This document shows positions 53,538 through 63,896 of a DNA stretch of 64,000 nt, in pieces. Origin of the DNA: Methylocystis sp. MJC1 (GTDB lineage Bacteria; Pseudomonadota; Alphaproteobacteria; Rhizobiales; Beijerinckiaceae). Location: NCBI RefSeq assembly GCF_026427715.1, contig NZ_CP107558.1, forward strand, positions 3,317,001 to 3,381,000, given 5' to 3'. A model generated the notes under the pieces. The model saw only the letters and a list, made by a program, of their open reading frames with translations. It ran no database searches and was not told where the DNA came from. Made by a program: the position numbers and the translations under genes. Position 1 is the stretch's first letter. The number at the start of each line of letters is the position of its first letter.

Positions 53538-54236
53538 GCGCTTTTCCCCGGCGCATGGTCTCGTCCCAAAAGGGGCGCCACGATCACGCGCCTGCGCCCG
53601 ACCTTCCGGCCAGCGCGAATAATGAAGTGGAGGCTTCTGTTGCCAGGCGCCTCCGAGCCCCGCCTAGAAGTGCTAACCCCTAGGGCTTTGATCCCAGTTT
53701 GAGCGCCGCATTACGCGGCGACGGCCACCGGAGCATAGTTGTCGTTGGCAACTATAAGGTTTGACCCGATAACGGCGGTATCATGCCGAGCGAAAAAGCA
53801 CCCTTTACGCCCCCGTCGATCCTATTTCGCCCCCGCCGCAGCCCGCCGTGACGCGCTGTGGTGGAGGCGCCGGGTACCGCCCCCGGGTCCGGATGGTTTA
53901 TTTCGATGTTCGTTTATCGCCATAGCCGGCGTGAACCGGCAGAACGAATATAGGGGTTTGGACGCGTTTGTGAAAGGGGAGCGACGAACTCCGTCGGATT
54001 ATCCTCTTCTAATAGAAGCCGAGCCGGGGCGAGAGCGCCTGCCGCATGGGCTCGGCCTCCCCCTGCGCCAAAATTAATCTCGACAGCCCGCCAAGTGGGC
54101 GCTTTCCGCCTTGTATGCGGGCGATCTTCCCAATAGTTTGGCGACCGCGAAAAATCGCGGCGCGAGAGCCCGGCTCCCCTTCGGGAGGCGGCGGCTCGCG
54201 CTTTCCGCGCCGCCCGTTCTCTTTAGGAATCGCTGC
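53538..54236. promoter_or_regulatory. Long intergenic region before sucD
   Basis: No gene is supported and no sucC remnant is seen. A perfect inverted repeat ATAGTTG/CAACTAT lies at 53735-53755. TTGGCA (53745) and GATAAC (53768) with 17 bases between could be a sigma-70 promoter. The last 190 bases form several GC-rich hairpins (for example CCGCGAAAAATCGCGG), so a structured leader before sucD is possible. Confidence 0.4.
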
Positions 54237-55121
54237 ATGTCCGTGCTGATCGACAAGAACACCAAAGTCATCACTCAAGGGTTCACCGGGAAGACCGCCA
54301 CTTTCCATTCGGAACAGGCGATCGCCTATGGAACCAAGATGGTCGGCGGCGTGTCTCCGGGCAAAGGCGGCTCCACCCATCTGGGCCTCCCCGTCTTCGA
54401 CACGGTCGTGGAAGCGCGCGAGAAGACCGGCGCCGAAGCCTCGGTCATCTATGTCCCGCCGCCCGGCGCGGCCGACGCCATTTGCGAGGCGATCGACGCG
54501 GAAATCCCGCTGATCGTCTGCATCACCGAGGGCGTGCCGGTGCAGGACATGATCCGCGTCAAGCGCTCGCTTTCGGGCTCCAAGTCCCGCCTCATCGGGC
54601 CGAACTGCCCGGGCGTCGTCACCGCGGGCGAGAGCAAGATCGGCATCATGCCCGGCAATATCTTCTCGAAGGGCTCGGTCGGCGTCGTGTCCCGCTCCGG
54701 AACTCTTACTTATGAAGCCGTCTTCCAGACCAGCCGCGAGGGCCTCGGCCAGACGAGCGCCGTCGGCATCGGCGGCGACCCGGTCAAGGGCTCCGACTTC
54801 ATCGAGATCCTGGAGCTCTTCCTCGCCGACGAGGCGACGAAGTCGATCATCATGATCGGCGAGATCGGCGGCTCGGCCGAAGAGGAAGCGGCCCAATTCT
54901 TGAAGGACGAAGCCAAGCGCGGTCGCAAGAAACCCATGGTGGGCTTCATAGCCGGCCGCACGGCCCCTCCCGGCCGTCGCATGGGCCATGCCGGCGCGAT
55001 TATTTCAGGCGGCAAGGGCGACGCCGAGAGCAAAATCGCGGCGATGGAGTCGGCCGGCATTCGCGTGTCGCCGTCCCCTGCCCGTCTGGGCAAGACTTTG
55101 GTCGAGGTGCTCAAAGGTTAG
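54237..55121 (+). CDS. sucD: Succinyl-CoA ligase, alpha subunit
   Basis: 294 residues. [26 protein letters not shown] begins the CoA-binding Rossmann domain (key parts [21 protein letters not shown]); [12 protein letters not shown] and [10 protein letters not shown], with the phospho-His, lie in the second domain. It acts in the TCA cycle with SucC. The sucC gene, normally directly upstream, is absent here. sucA follows after 144 bases. AGGA stands before the ATG at 54237. Confidence 0.96.
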   Translation: MSVLIDKNTKVITQGFTGKTATFHSEQAIAYGTKMVGGVSPGKGGSTHLGLPVFDTVVEAREKTGAEASVIYVPPPGAADAICEAIDAEIPLIVCITEGVPVQDMIRVKRSLSGSKSRLIGPNCPGVVTAGESKIGIMPGNIFSKGSVGVVSRSGTLTYEAVFQTSREGLGQTSAVGIGGDPVKGSDFIEILELFLADEATKSIIMIGEIGGSAEEEAAQFLKDEAKRGRKKPMVGFIAGRTAPPGRRMGHAGAIISGGKGDAESKIAAMESAGIRVSPSPARLGKTLVEVLKG

Positions 55122-55265
55122 GCGCAGCCGCGCCTCTTCTTATACCGCCTCGAGGAACTTAAATTAGAGGCGACGCCGCAAGTCGGCGGCGCCTCGAAAT
55201 CAGCCTTCGGCGGCGGGTTGCATGCTCGCAGACGCGCCCTCGTCGGCTCCAAGAGAAGCGAGACA

Positions 55266-58253
55266 ATGGCGCGTCTTGAAACTGATGGCGTGGCCGGACC
55301 GGCGGCTCCCGGCGGCCCGCGTTCTTCACAAAATAATAGTTTTGCAGCCACCTCATTTCTACAGGGCGCCAATGCGGCCTATATCGAGGGCCTGCTCGAC
55401 GCCTATGAGGCCGACCCTTCCTCGGTCAGCCCGGAATGGGCGAAGTTTTTCAGGGAAATGGGCGTAGCGCCAGACACGGCCCTGCCTCCTGCCTCCCCCT
55501 CTTGGGCGCGTCGTGACTGGCCGCCCGCCGCGAACGGCGAATGGGTGAGCGCGCTCACCGGCGAATATCCCGCTCCCGCGCAAAAGCCCGCCGCCAAAGG
55601 CGCTCCCGTTACGCCGCCCGCGGCCACGACGGCAGAGGACATCCAGCGCGCCACGCGCGACTCTGTGCGTGCATTGATGATGATCCGTGCCTATCGCATG
55701 CGCGGCCATCTCCACGCCAATCTCGATCCCTTGGGCCTCGAGCAGCGTCCCGACCATGGCGAACTGCATCCCGAGACATACGGCTTCAAAGACGAGGACT
55801 ACGACCGCAAGATTTTCATCGACGGCGTTTTAGGGCTGCAATACGCCAGCGTCTTCGAGATGGTCACGATCCTGCGCCGCACTTATTGCGGCTCGATCGG
55901 CTTTGAATTCATGCATATCTCCAATCCGGAGGAGAAAGCCTGGCTGCAGGCGCGCATCGAAGGCCCCAAAAAGGAAATCGTCTTCACCGACGAGGGCAAG
56001 CGCGCGATCTACAACAAGCTCGTCGAGGCCGAAGGCTTCGAGAAGTTCCTCGACGTGAAATATACGGGCACCAAGCGCTTCGGCCTCGACGGCGCGGAGG
56101 CGATGGTCCCGGCCCTCGAGCAGATCATCAAGCGCGGCGGCGCACTCGGCGTGCAGGAGATCGTCCTCGGCATGGCGCATCGCGGCCGTCTGAATGTTCT
56201 CTGCCAGGTGATGGGCAAGCCGCACCGCGCCCTCTTCCATGAATTCAAGGGCGGCTCCTTCCTGCCCGACGAGGTGGAAGGCTCCGGGGACGTCAAATAT
56301 CACCTCGGCGCCTCGTCCGATCGCGAGTTCGATAACAACAGGGTCCATCTCTCGCTCACGGCGAATCCGTCGCATCTCGAAATCGTCGACCCGGTGGTGC
56401 TCGGGAAAGTCCGCGCCAAGCAGGATCAGCATGGCGGCGACCGCCGAACGGTGCTGCCGCTGCTCATCCATGGCGACGCGGCATTCGCCGGCCAGGGCGT
56501 GGTGGCGGAATGTTTCGGCCTCTCTGGGCTCAAGGGCCATCGCACCGGCGGCTCGGTGCATTTCATCATCAACAATCAGATCGGCTTCACCACCTATCCA
56601 CGCTTCTCGCGTTCTTCGCCCTACCCTTCAGATGTCGCGAAAATGGTCGAAGCGCCGATCTTCCACGTCAATGGCGACGACCCCGAGGCCGTTGTCTTCG
56701 CCGCGCGCGTCGCCACCGAATTTAGGCAGCAGTTCCAGAAGCCGGTCGTCATCGACATGTGGTGCTATCGCCGCTTCGGCCACAATGAAGGCGACGAACC
56801 CGGCTTCACCCAGCCGCTGATGTACAAGAAGATCCGCGCGCATCGCACGGCGCTCGACCTCTATGGCGAGAAGCTCGTCAACGAAGGCCAGCTTACAAAG
56901 GCCGATGCGGACAGGATGAAGGAAGACTGGCGCGCGCGGCTCGAGGTCGAGTTCGAAGCGAGCGGGACCTATAAGCCCAACAAGGCGGATTGGCTCGACG
57001 GGCGCTGGGCGGGCTTGAAGCCCGGCTATCAGGCGTCCGAGGACGAACGCCGGGGCAAGACCGGCGCGCCGCTCGAAACCCTGCGCGACATCGGCGCGAA
57101 GCTCACGACGATCCCCCCGGATTTCAAGGCGCATCGCACCATCCAGCGTTTCCTCGACAATCGCCGCAACGCAATCGAGGAAGGGACGTCGATCGACTGG
57201 GCGACGGCGGAGGCGCTAGCTTTCGGCGCGCTGCTGATCGAGGGCTATGACGTGCGCCTCTCCGGCCAGGACAGCGAGCGCGGCACCTTCTCGCAGCGCC
57301 ACAGCGTGCTCATCGATCAGGAAACGGAAGCGCGCTACATTCCGCTCGATCATATCGCATCGAACCAGGGCCGGTTCGAGGTCATCAATTCGATGCTCTC
57401 GGAAGAAGCGGTGCTCGGCTTCGAATATGGCTATTCGCTCGCCGAACCGAACGCGCTCGTGCTGTGGGAGGCGCAATTTGGCGACTTCGCCAATGGCGCG
57501 CAGGTGGTCTTCGACCAGTTCCTGTCCGCCGGTGAGCGCAAGTGGCTGCGCATGTCCGGCCTCGTCTGCCTGCTGCCGCATGGCTATGAGGGACAGGGGC
57601 CCGAGCATTCCTCGGCGCGTCTCGAGCGGTATCTGCAGCTGTGCGCCGAAGACAATATGCAGGTGGCGAACTGCTCGACGCCCGCCAATTACTTCCACAT
57701 CCTGCGTCGCCAGCTGCATCGCAACATGCGCAAGCCGCTCATCCTCATGGCGCCGAAGTCGCTGCTGCGCCACAAGCGCTGCGTCTCGCGTCTCGGCGAG
57801 ATGGGCATGGCGTCGAGCTTCCAGCGCATCTTGCTCGACGACGGCGAGACGCATGAGACAGCGCTGCTGAAACCAGACGAGCAGATCCGCCGCGTCGTGC
57901 TGTGCGGCGGCAAGGTCTATTACGATCTGCTCGAAGACCGCGAGAAGCGCGGGATCGACGACGTTTATCTGCTGCGCGTCGAGCAGCTTTATCCTTTCCC
58001 GCTGAAAAGTCTCGTCACGGCCATGTCGCGCTTCAAAAACGCCGATGTTGTCTGGTGCCAGGAGGAGCCAAAGAACATGGGCGCCTGGTTCTTCGTCGAG
58101 CCTTATCTGGAATGGGTGCTCGCTCAGGTGGGCGGCAAAGCGAAACGCGCGCGCTATGTCGGACGGCCCGCCTCGGCCTCGACCGCCGCCGGCGCCATGT
58201 CGAAGCATCTCGCGCAGCTCAGGGCTTTCTTGGATGACGCTTTTGCGGCTTAG
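55266..58253 (+). CDS. sucA: 2-Oxoglutarate dehydrogenase E1 component
   Basis: 995 residues, full length. The N-terminal SucB-binding stretch is SFLQGANAAYIEGLLDAYEADPSSV; the thiamine diphosphate region has MAHRGRLNVL and GDAAFAGQGVVAE; PHGYEGQGPEHSSARLERYLQ lies in the transketolase-like second half. It decarboxylates 2-oxoglutarate and passes the succinyl group to lipoyl-E2. Start at 55266 with AAGAGAAG upstream; an earlier ATG at 55218 is possible. An operational E1 suggests a complete TCA cycle. Confidence 0.97.
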   Translation: MARLETDGVAGPAAPGGPRSSQNNSFAATSFLQGANAAYIEGLLDAYEADPSSVSPEWAKFFREMGVAPDTALPPASPSWARRDWPPAANGEWVSALTGEYPAPAQKPAAKGAPVTPPAATTAEDIQRATRDSVRALMMIRAYRMRGHLHANLDPLGLEQRPDHGELHPETYGFKDEDYDRKIFIDGVLGLQYASVFEMVTILRRTYCGSIGFEFMHISNPEEKAWLQARIEGPKKEIVFTDEGKRAIYNKLVEAEGFEKFLDVKYTGTKRFGLDGAEAMVPALEQIIKRGGALGVQEIVLGMAHRGRLNVLCQVMGKPHRALFHEFKGGSFLPDEVEGSGDVKYHLGASSDREFDNNRVHLSLTANPSHLEIVDPVVLGKVRAKQDQHGGDRRTVLPLLIHGDAAFAGQGVVAECFGLSGLKGHRTGGSVHFIINNQIGFTTYPRFSRSSPYPSDVAKMVEAPIFHVNGDDPEAVVFAARVATEFRQQFQKPVVIDMWCYRRFGHNEGDEPGFTQPLMYKKIRAHRTALDLYGEKLVNEGQLTKADADRMKEDWRARLEVEFEASGTYKPNKADWLDGRWAGLKPGYQASEDERRGKTGAPLETLRDIGAKLTTIPPDFKAHRTIQRFLDNRRNAIEEGTSIDWATAEALAFGALLIEGYDVRLSGQDSERGTFSQRHSVLIDQETEARYIPLDHIASNQGRFEVINSMLSEEAVLGFEYGYSLAEPNALVLWEAQFGDFANGAQVVFDQFLSAGERKWLRMSGLVCLLPHGYEGQGPEHSSARLERYLQLCAEDNMQVANCSTPANYFHILRRQLHRNMRKPLILMAPKSLLRHKRCVSRLGEMGMASSFQRILLDDGETHETALLKPDEQIRRVVLCGGKVYYDLLEDREKRGIDDVYLLRVEQLYPFPLKSLVTAMSRFKNADVVWCQEEPKNMGAWFFVEPYLEWVLAQVGGKAKRARYVGRPASASTAAGAMSKHLAQLRAFLDDAFAA

Positions 58254-58289
58254 CGCCGGCCGCCGTTCGAGACAGGCCGTCGTGTGCGC

Positions 58290-58404
58290 CCCCTCCCTGA
58301 CCCTCCCCCGCTTCGCGGGAGAGGGGACGCTCGCGATCGGCATTGCCGATGAAGGCCGCAATCTGCCCCCTCTCCCGCGCAGCGGGGGAGGGTTGGGGAG
58401 GGGG
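58290..58404. repeat. Inverted pair of GC-rich palindromes between sucA and sucB
   Basis: CCCTCCCCCGCTTCGCGGGAGAGGGG (58300-58326 core) and CCCCCTCTCCCGCGCAGCGGGGGAGGG (from 58366) are two hairpins in opposite orientation, about 40 bases apart. They resemble the units flanking the DUF559 gene at 19834 and 20267. Confidence 0.7.
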
Positions 58405-58461
58405 CCGCGCGAGCACGCTTAGAAAATTACCAACTCGGCTGAGCCATACGAGGAATTATCG

Positions 58462-59691
58462 ATGACTGAAATTCGTGTCCCGACCCTCGGCGAATCCGTC
58501 ACCGAGGCGACAATCGGCCGCTGGTTCAAAAAGGCGGGCGACACGGTGCGCGCCGACGAAACGCTCGCCGAGCTCGAGACCGACAAGGTGACACTCGAAG
58601 TCAACGCCCCGGCGGCGGGCGTCCTCGCCGAAGTTCTGGTCAAGGAAGGCGAGACGGTGCAGCCGGGCGCGCTGCTGGGGCAGATCGTCGCCGGGGGCGC
58701 GGCTGTTGCGCCGGCCCCCGCCGCAAAACCCTCTCCGGCGCCTGCCGCCGCTGCGCCCGCTCCCGCCGCGCCAAGCCAGCCGCCCACGGCCATGCCGCCC
58801 TCGCCCGCCGCCGCCAAGATTGCCGCCGAAAAGGGCATCGACGTCTCGCAGGTTGCGGGCTCCGGCAAGCGCGGCCAGGCGCTGAAGTCCGATGTGATCG
58901 ACTTCGCCGCCCGGGCCCCCGCGGCGCCGGCGCCAATCGTCGAAGCGCCGCCGCCCCCCATCCCGCGCGCCCCTGCCCCCCAGGAAGACGCCTCGCGCGA
59001 GGAACGCGTGAAGATGTCGCGCCTGCGCCAGACCATCGCCCGGCGCCTGAAGGAAGCGCAGAGCGTCGCGGCGATGCTCACGACCTTCAATGAGGTCGAC
59101 ATGTCGGCGCTCATCGCCCAGCGCAACAAATACAAGGATCTCTTCGAGAAGAAGCACGGCGTGAAGCTCGGCTTCATGTCCTATTTCGTGAAGGCTTGCT
59201 GCCAGGCCCTGGAGGAAATCCCAGCCGTCAACGCCGAGATCGACGGGACCGATATCATCTACAAGCGCTTCTGCCACATTGGCGTGGCAGTGGGCACGGA
59301 TAAGGGCCTCGTCGTGCCGGTTGTGCGCGACGCCGACCGCATGTCTCTGGCCGAGATCGAGAAAAGCATCGCCGCGCTTGGCAAGAAGGCGCGCGAAGGG
59401 GCGCTCGACATCGCCGATCTGCAGGGCGGCACCTTCACCATCTCGAACGGCGGGGTCTATGGTTCGCTGATGTCGACGCCGATATTGAACGCGCCGCAAT
59501 CCGGTATTCTGGGCATGCACAAGATCCAGGAGCGTCCAGTGGCGGTCGAGGGCAAGATCGAAATCCGCCCGATGATGTATCTGGCGCTCTCTTACGACCA
59601 TCGCATCGTCGATGGGAAAGAGGCGGTAACCTTCCTGGTGCGCGTCAAGGAGACGCTGGAGGATCCTGGCCGTCTGGCGCTCGCGCTGTGA
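58462..59691 (+). CDS. sucB: 2-Oxoglutarate dehydrogenase E2 component
   Basis: 409 residues: lipoyl domain (1-76, lipoyl Lys in ETDKVTLEV), an Ala/Pro-rich linker, the E1/E3-binding domain (about 110-150, [28 protein letters not shown]), a second linker and the acyltransferase core (about 180-409) with the active-site His in [13 protein letters not shown]. It transfers the succinyl group to CoA. The E3 gene lpd does not follow. Confidence 0.97.
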   Translation: MTEIRVPTLGESVTEATIGRWFKKAGDTVRADETLAELETDKVTLEVNAPAAGVLAEVLVKEGETVQPGALLGQIVAGGAAVAPAPAAKPSPAPAAAAPAPAAPSQPPTAMPPSPAAAKIAAEKGIDVSQVAGSGKRGQALKSDVIDFAARAPAAPAPIVEAPPPPIPRAPAPQEDASREERVKMSRLRQTIARRLKEAQSVAAMLTTFNEVDMSALIAQRNKYKDLFEKKHGVKLGFMSYFVKACCQALEEIPAVNAEIDGTDIIYKRFCHIGVAVGTDKGLVVPVVRDADRMSLAEIEKSIAALGKKAREGALDIADLQGGTFTISNGGVYGSLMSTPILNAPQSGILGMHKIQERPVAVEGKIEIRPMMYLALSYDHRIVDGKEAVTFLVRVKETLEDPGRLALAL

Positions 59692-59903
59692 TCGAAGGGC
59701 GCGCCCGCTCGCCAGGCCTCACGGCTTTCGCGCGAGCGGGCGCCGCCCCAAGCCTCGGTCACGCTGCCCAGCAAAACCTCGGCCGCAGAATCGGGCGCTC
59801 CACCCTCTTTAAAACCGCTCCAAAGCGCCACACATCTAGCTGCAAGACGCGCTGCGCGGCAGGCGTCGACGGGCGGGTCGCAACGGACGCCGAGGAGGAG
59901 CAA

Positions 59904-60173
59904 ATGCAAGAAAAAATCGTTATCGAGCGCAGGGAGCCGCTCCTGACGCCGGAACAATTCGCCAATCTGGGCGACGGCATGATTGCCTATGTGAGGGCCA
60001 TGCGCTCGGAAGACGTGAACCGCCTCTATCCGCAGGCGCCCGAAATACAGCCGGGGCTCACAATTTTCGCCCTCATCGGCGCTGACGGAGCGCCGATCGT
60101 TCTCGCAGACTCGGAAGAGGGCGCCATTGGCAACGCCCGCGAAAACGATCTGACCATGGTCAGCCTGCACTGA
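59904..60173 (+). CDS. DUF1150 protein
   Basis: 89 residues. LTPEQFANLGDGMIAYVRAM and LFALIGADGAPIVLADSEE-like segments (here IFALIGADGAPIVLADS) are the DUF1150 pattern, a small cytosolic family restricted largely to alphaproteobacteria. GAGGAGC precedes the ATG at 59904. Function unknown; often found beside small heat shock genes, not here. Confidence 0.9.
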   Translation: MQEKIVIERREPLLTPEQFANLGDGMIAYVRAMRSEDVNRLYPQAPEIQPGLTIFALIGADGAPIVLADSEEGAIGNARENDLTMVSLH

Positions 60174-60320
60174 TGTCGCGCAGCATACCCGGCCCGCCGC
60201 GGGCCGGGGCGCGCCCTCGCCTTTCCTAGAAGGCCGCCGTTTTCCCTCCCGGCGGGAGGAAAGGCAGGGTTTTTGCTTCCATCTCGAAAAGGGGCCGCCA
60301 GCCCCGCCATGGAGGCATTC

Positions 60321-60752
60321 ATGCCGGCAACCGAGTTATTTGCTGTCTGTCACGTCAATGACGTCGCCAAGCGCGGCGCAGTCGGCTTCGTTCTGGCGCG
60401 CCGCGAGGGCGACAAGACCGTGGCTTTCCCGATTTTCGTCGTGCGGCAAGGGAAGGCTTATCACGCTTACGCCAACCGCTGCCCGCACCAGGGCGCGAGG
60501 ATCGACTTCCAGCCAGGCCATTTCCTCGACCAAGGCCACCGCGCCATCGTCTGCGGCAAGCATGGCGCGCTCTTTGATCCAGTGACAGGCAATTGTTACG
60601 ACGGCCCTTGCGCGGGCGCCGCGCTGGAGAAGATCGAGGTCGTCGTCGACGGTGAGGACGTCTGCATAACAGGGTTAGAGCTCGCCGAGGAGGATGGGCT
60701 CGATCGTCCGGAAAACGACGAAATGCCGCCGGTCATGGTGACGTCGGATTAA
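60321..60752 (+). CDS. Rieske [2Fe-2S] protein
   Basis: 143 residues, a small soluble Rieske domain. Cluster ligands Cys54 and His56 in NRCPHQGA and Cys78 and His81 in VCGKHGALF. This two-box spacing fits ferredoxin-type Rieske proteins. No membrane helix or oxygenase partner is nearby, so the redox partner is unknown. Start at 60321 with GGAGG seven bases upstream; longer frames to 60273 lack that. Confidence 0.9.
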   Translation: MPATELFAVCHVNDVAKRGAVGFVLARREGDKTVAFPIFVVRQGKAYHAYANRCPHQGARIDFQPGHFLDQGHRAIVCGKHGALFDPVTGNCYDGPCAGAALEKIEVVVDGEDVCITGLELAEEDGLDRPENDEMPPVMVTSD

Positions 60753-60758
60753 ATGGCC

Positions 60759-60791
60759 CCCTCCCCTTGAGGCGTCCGTCCAAGGGGAGGG
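60759..60791. terminator. Two-way terminator hairpin
   Basis: CCCTCCCCTTG and its complement CAAGGGGAGGG form an 11-bp stem with an 11-base loop between the convergent Rieske and PBP1A genes. Confidence 0.75.
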
Positions 60792-60802
60792 TGTAAATTC
60801 GC

Positions 60803-63109
60803 TTACCCCCCGAAGAGCTGCTCGAAGATATTCTTCTCCGCCGCCGCTGGCGCACGCCCGCGCCTTGGATTTGGCGGCGGGACAGCGCCAGCGTCGGGAA
60901 TGTCTTCGGGCGGCAGCAGGCCCTCGATATCGCGCGGACGGCTTGCGCGTCCACGCGGCGGGGGTGGTATCGTGGCCGTCTCGTCCGGCGCCAACGGCCT
61001 TTCCTCGGCGGCGCGATTTTCCGGCGGGAGCGGAGCCACTTGTTTTTGCGGTCTCGGCGGCGGCGCGGGCGCGGCCTGGTGGTCGGCGCCGGTGAAGATG
61101 CCGATCAGCTCGTCCAGAGGCTTGGCGATCACCTCCTCCGCGTCCGAGCGCCAGGAGCCCGTCGGAAGGCCCGCGACCGGCGCGCCCCGCAGAGCGATGC
61201 TCATATAGCGGCTCCAGATTTCCACCGGCAAATTGCCGCCCGAGGCCTTCTTGGTCGGTGAGCTGTCGTCATTGCCAAGCCACACGCCGGTGACGAGGCG
61301 GCTCGTATAGCCGATGAACCAGGCGTCGCGGAAATCCTGACTGGTGCCCGTTTTGCCGGCGGCCTGCCAACCCGGCAGCTCCGCCTTGCGCGCCGTGCCG
61401 GTCAGCAGGGTCTCCTGCATCATCGTGTTCATCATCGCCACATAATGCGGCTCGATCACGCGGCCGAAGGTGGAGCCCTTGCGCTGATAGAGCGTCTTGC
61501 CGCTCGCCGTCATCACGCGCGTGATGATATGCGGCTGCACGCCGACCCCGCCGTTCGCGAAGGGCGCATAGGCGGCGACAAGCTCCAGCGGCGTCACTTC
61601 CGACGTGCCGAGCGCGATGGAGGCATTGGGCTGAAGGTCGGATTGGATGCCGAGCCGATGCGCCGTCTTCACAACGGCCTTCGGCCCAACTTCCAGGCCG
61701 ACGCGCACCGCGACCGTATTGAGCGAGAGCGCCAGCGCCTTGGTGAGAGTGACGGGGCCGAAATATTGGTGGCTGTAGTTCTCAGGCGTCCAGCCCTTGA
61801 TGTTGAGCGGGCCGTCCTCGCGCACGGACTCCGGCGTCATGCCGTGTTCGAGACCCGCGAGATAGACAAAGGGCTTGAAGGCGGAGCCCGGCTGGCGCTT
61901 GGCGGAAACAGCGCGGTTGAACTGGCTTTCGGAATAATCGCGGCCGCCGACCAGCGCGCGGATCGCGCCATTGGGGTCGATCGACACGATGGCGCCTTGA
62001 GACACGCCATATTTCGCGCCCTTCTTGTCGAGCTCCTCCTTCAGCGCGCCTTCGGCGACGGCCTGCAGGCGCGGGTCGATGGTTGTGGTGACGACAAGGT
62101 CCTGGTCGATGGCGCCGATCGTGTCGTCGAGCATGTCCATGACGTAGTCTGCCGCGTAATTGGCCGAGCCCGCGCCCAGGCCTTTGGCTGCTTGCGCCGG
62201 ATGAGCGAGCGCCGCCTTGGCCATCGCCTCGCTGATATGGCCTTCCTGCGCCATGGCCGTGATGACCTGCGCGGCGCGCTCGGTCGCGCCTTCGGGATTG
62301 CGATCGGGGGCGAGCTTGCTCGGCGCCTTCATCAACCCCGCGAGCACGGCGGATTCGGAAAGCGTCGCGGTCCGCGCGCTATGGCCGAAATAACGCTGCG
62401 TCGCCGCCTCCACGCCATAGGCGCCGGAGCCGAAATAGACGCGGTTGAGATAAAGCTCGAGGATCTGGTCCTTCGAATATTTGTGTTCCAGCCAAAGCGC
62501 CAGGATGGCCTCCTGGATCTTGCGCGAGATTGTGCGCTCCTGCGTCAGGAACAGGTTTTTCGCGAGCTGCTGGGTGAGCGTCGAGCCGCCCTGCATGCCG
62601 CCATGGCCGGTGACATTGCGCAGCAAGGCGCGGGCGATGCCCTGCGGATCGACGCCCCAGTGCGAATAGAAACGCCGGTCCTCGATCGCGATGAAGGCCT
62701 TGGGCAGATAGGGCGGCAGGTCCAAGATGCGGATCGCCGCGCCGCCCGTGTCGCCGCGATTGGCGAGCAGCTCGCCGTCCGAGCCCATGATCGCGATATT
62801 GGGCGGGCGCTTGGGCACCGCGAGCTGGTCGATCGGCGGCAATTGCGAGCCGTAATAGACCGCGATCGCCCCGGCGCCCACCACGCCCCAAATGGAAAGG
62901 GTGAAGGCCCAGTAAAAGAGCGCGCCGATCATCGAACCGGACCGCCGTCGCTTCGGTTTGGCAGTTGCTTCAGCCTCGAAATCGTCCGGCTCCTCCGCGT
63001 CTCGCGCCTGACGGGCGCGGGGCGAAGGCCGTCTCTCGGCCCGCAATTCCCAGTCGTCGTCTTCGCCGTCGTCGAACCTTGGTTCCTGACGTTTGCCGCC
63101 GCGCGCCAT
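60803..63109 (-). CDS. Penicillin-binding protein 1A
   Basis: 768 residues, class A. After a charged cytosolic tail and one membrane helix (about 60-85), the glycosyltransferase domain (about 110-290) has IAIEDRRFYSHWGVDPQG, with the catalytic Glu, and GGSTLTQQLAKNLFL. The transpeptidase domain has PGSAFKPF (SxxK), SLN and KTGTSQDFRDAW (KTG). The C-terminus is Pro-rich (PAPPPRPQKQVAPLPPE). It builds and cross-links murein. Confidence 0.96.
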   Translation of the reverse strand: MARGGKRQEPRFDDGEDDDWELRAERRPSPRARQARDAEEPDDFEAEATAKPKRRRSGSMIGALFYWAFTLSIWGVVGAGAIAVYYGSQLPPIDQLAVPKRPPNIAIMGSDGELLANRGDTGGAAIRILDLPPYLPKAFIAIEDRRFYSHWGVDPQGIARALLRNVTGHGGMQGGSTLTQQLAKNLFLTQERTISRKIQEAILALWLEHKYSKDQILELYLNRVYFGSGAYGVEAATQRYFGHSARTATLSESAVLAGLMKAPSKLAPDRNPEGATERAAQVITAMAQEGHISEAMAKAALAHPAQAAKGLGAGSANYAADYVMDMLDDTIGAIDQDLVVTTTIDPRLQAVAEGALKEELDKKGAKYGVSQGAIVSIDPNGAIRALVGGRDYSESQFNRAVSAKRQPGSAFKPFVYLAGLEHGMTPESVREDGPLNIKGWTPENYSHQYFGPVTLTKALALSLNTVAVRVGLEVGPKAVVKTAHRLGIQSDLQPNASIALGTSEVTPLELVAAYAPFANGGVGVQPHIITRVMTASGKTLYQRKGSTFGRVIEPHYVAMMNTMMQETLLTGTARKAELPGWQAAGKTGTSQDFRDAWFIGYTSRLVTGVWLGNDDSSPTKKASGGNLPVEIWSRYMSIALRGAPVAGLPTGSWRSDAEEVIAKPLDELIGIFTGADHQAAPAPPPRPQKQVAPLPPENRAAEERPLAPDETATIPPPPRGRASRPRDIEGLLPPEDIPDAGAVPPPNPRRGRAPAAAEKNIFEQLFGG

Positions 63110-63243
63110 TTGCTCCGTCCAGAGGCTCTCCGCCCGCCGCCTCTCGCCATGGATTCAACTTAAGGAAGGCGCTTTAAGGGCTAGTTAAGAAATCGCGCGA
63201 GCGAGGGCTATTAATCCTTGTGATTATTTGAGAGCATTGCCGC

Positions 63244-63504
63244 ATGCGCACGATGACGATCTCTCTTTCCGACCAACAAGCCCAGCGTATCCAGCTCGCG
63301 GTCGAAACCGGCGCCTATGCCTCGAATAGCGAGGTGCTCCGCGAAGCGCTGCGCCTTTGGGAGCAACGCGAGGAACTCCGGGCGCTCGAACTCCAACGAC
63401 TCAAGCAGGCCTATGAGAACGGCCTGGCGAGCGGCCCTGGGCGCGAGGTGGAAGCAGATGCGCTGCTCGCCGAGTTCAAAAGGAAAGCCGGCCTGGGTGG
63501 CTAG
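63244..63504 (+). CDS. ParD-type antitoxin
   Basis: 86 residues. MTISLSDQQAQRIQLAVETG and SNSEVLREALRLWEQRE are the ribbon-helix-helix DNA-binding part of ParD (CC2985 family); the C-terminal helix binds the toxin. It overlaps the toxin start by eight bases. Confidence 0.92.
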   Translation: MRTMTISLSDQQAQRIQLAVETGAYASNSEVLREALRLWEQREELRALELQRLKQAYENGLASGPGREVEADALLAEFKRKAGLGG

Positions 63505-63790
63505 GGTCGCCCTTACGCCGGCTGCGGAATCTGCGCTTTTCGATATATGGGCGACGGTGGCGCTCGATAATGTTCGAGCGGCCGACGGCCTTTTTCAGCG
63601 CATAATGAAGAAAGCGCGACTTGCCGCGGAAAATCCGCTGATGGGCGCGCCACGACCCGAGCTGGGCCCTAACGCCCGCATCCTCATCGAGGGGCGCTAC
63701 CTGATAATTTACGAGCCTGCGGAGGACGGCGTCACAATCATCGCCATTGTTCATGGCGCAAGGGCCCCCGAAAGCTGGCTCGCAAGCTGA
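63497..63790 (+). CDS. ParE/RelE-type toxin
   Basis: 97 residues from GTG at 63497, overlapping parD. RVALTPAAESALFDIWATVAL, then NPLMGAPRPELGP and RYLIIYEPAEDGVTIIAIVHGAR are the ParE pattern. ParE toxins block gyrase, RelE relatives cut mRNA; the ParD partner favours ParE. Confidence 0.9.
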   Translation: MARVALTPAAESALFDIWATVALDNVRAADGLFQRIMKKARLAAENPLMGAPRPELGPNARILIEGRYLIIYEPAEDGVTIIAIVHGARAPESWLAS

Positions 63791-63896
63791 ATTCTCCACA
63801 CCCCCGACGCGCCACCCCTTGCGCTTCGTTCTCCAGCTTGCCAAAGTCTCCGCCCCCGGCGCGTCGCGCCCAATAAACGAGACGGTTCCCAAGGCG

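Noticed and set aside
58456..59601. 381-codon minus-strand frame
   Set aside because: Antisense to sucB; the sense strand carries the complete E2 protein.
61445..63163. 572-codon plus-strand frame
   Set aside because: Antisense to the PBP1A gene, which has all its catalytic motifs.
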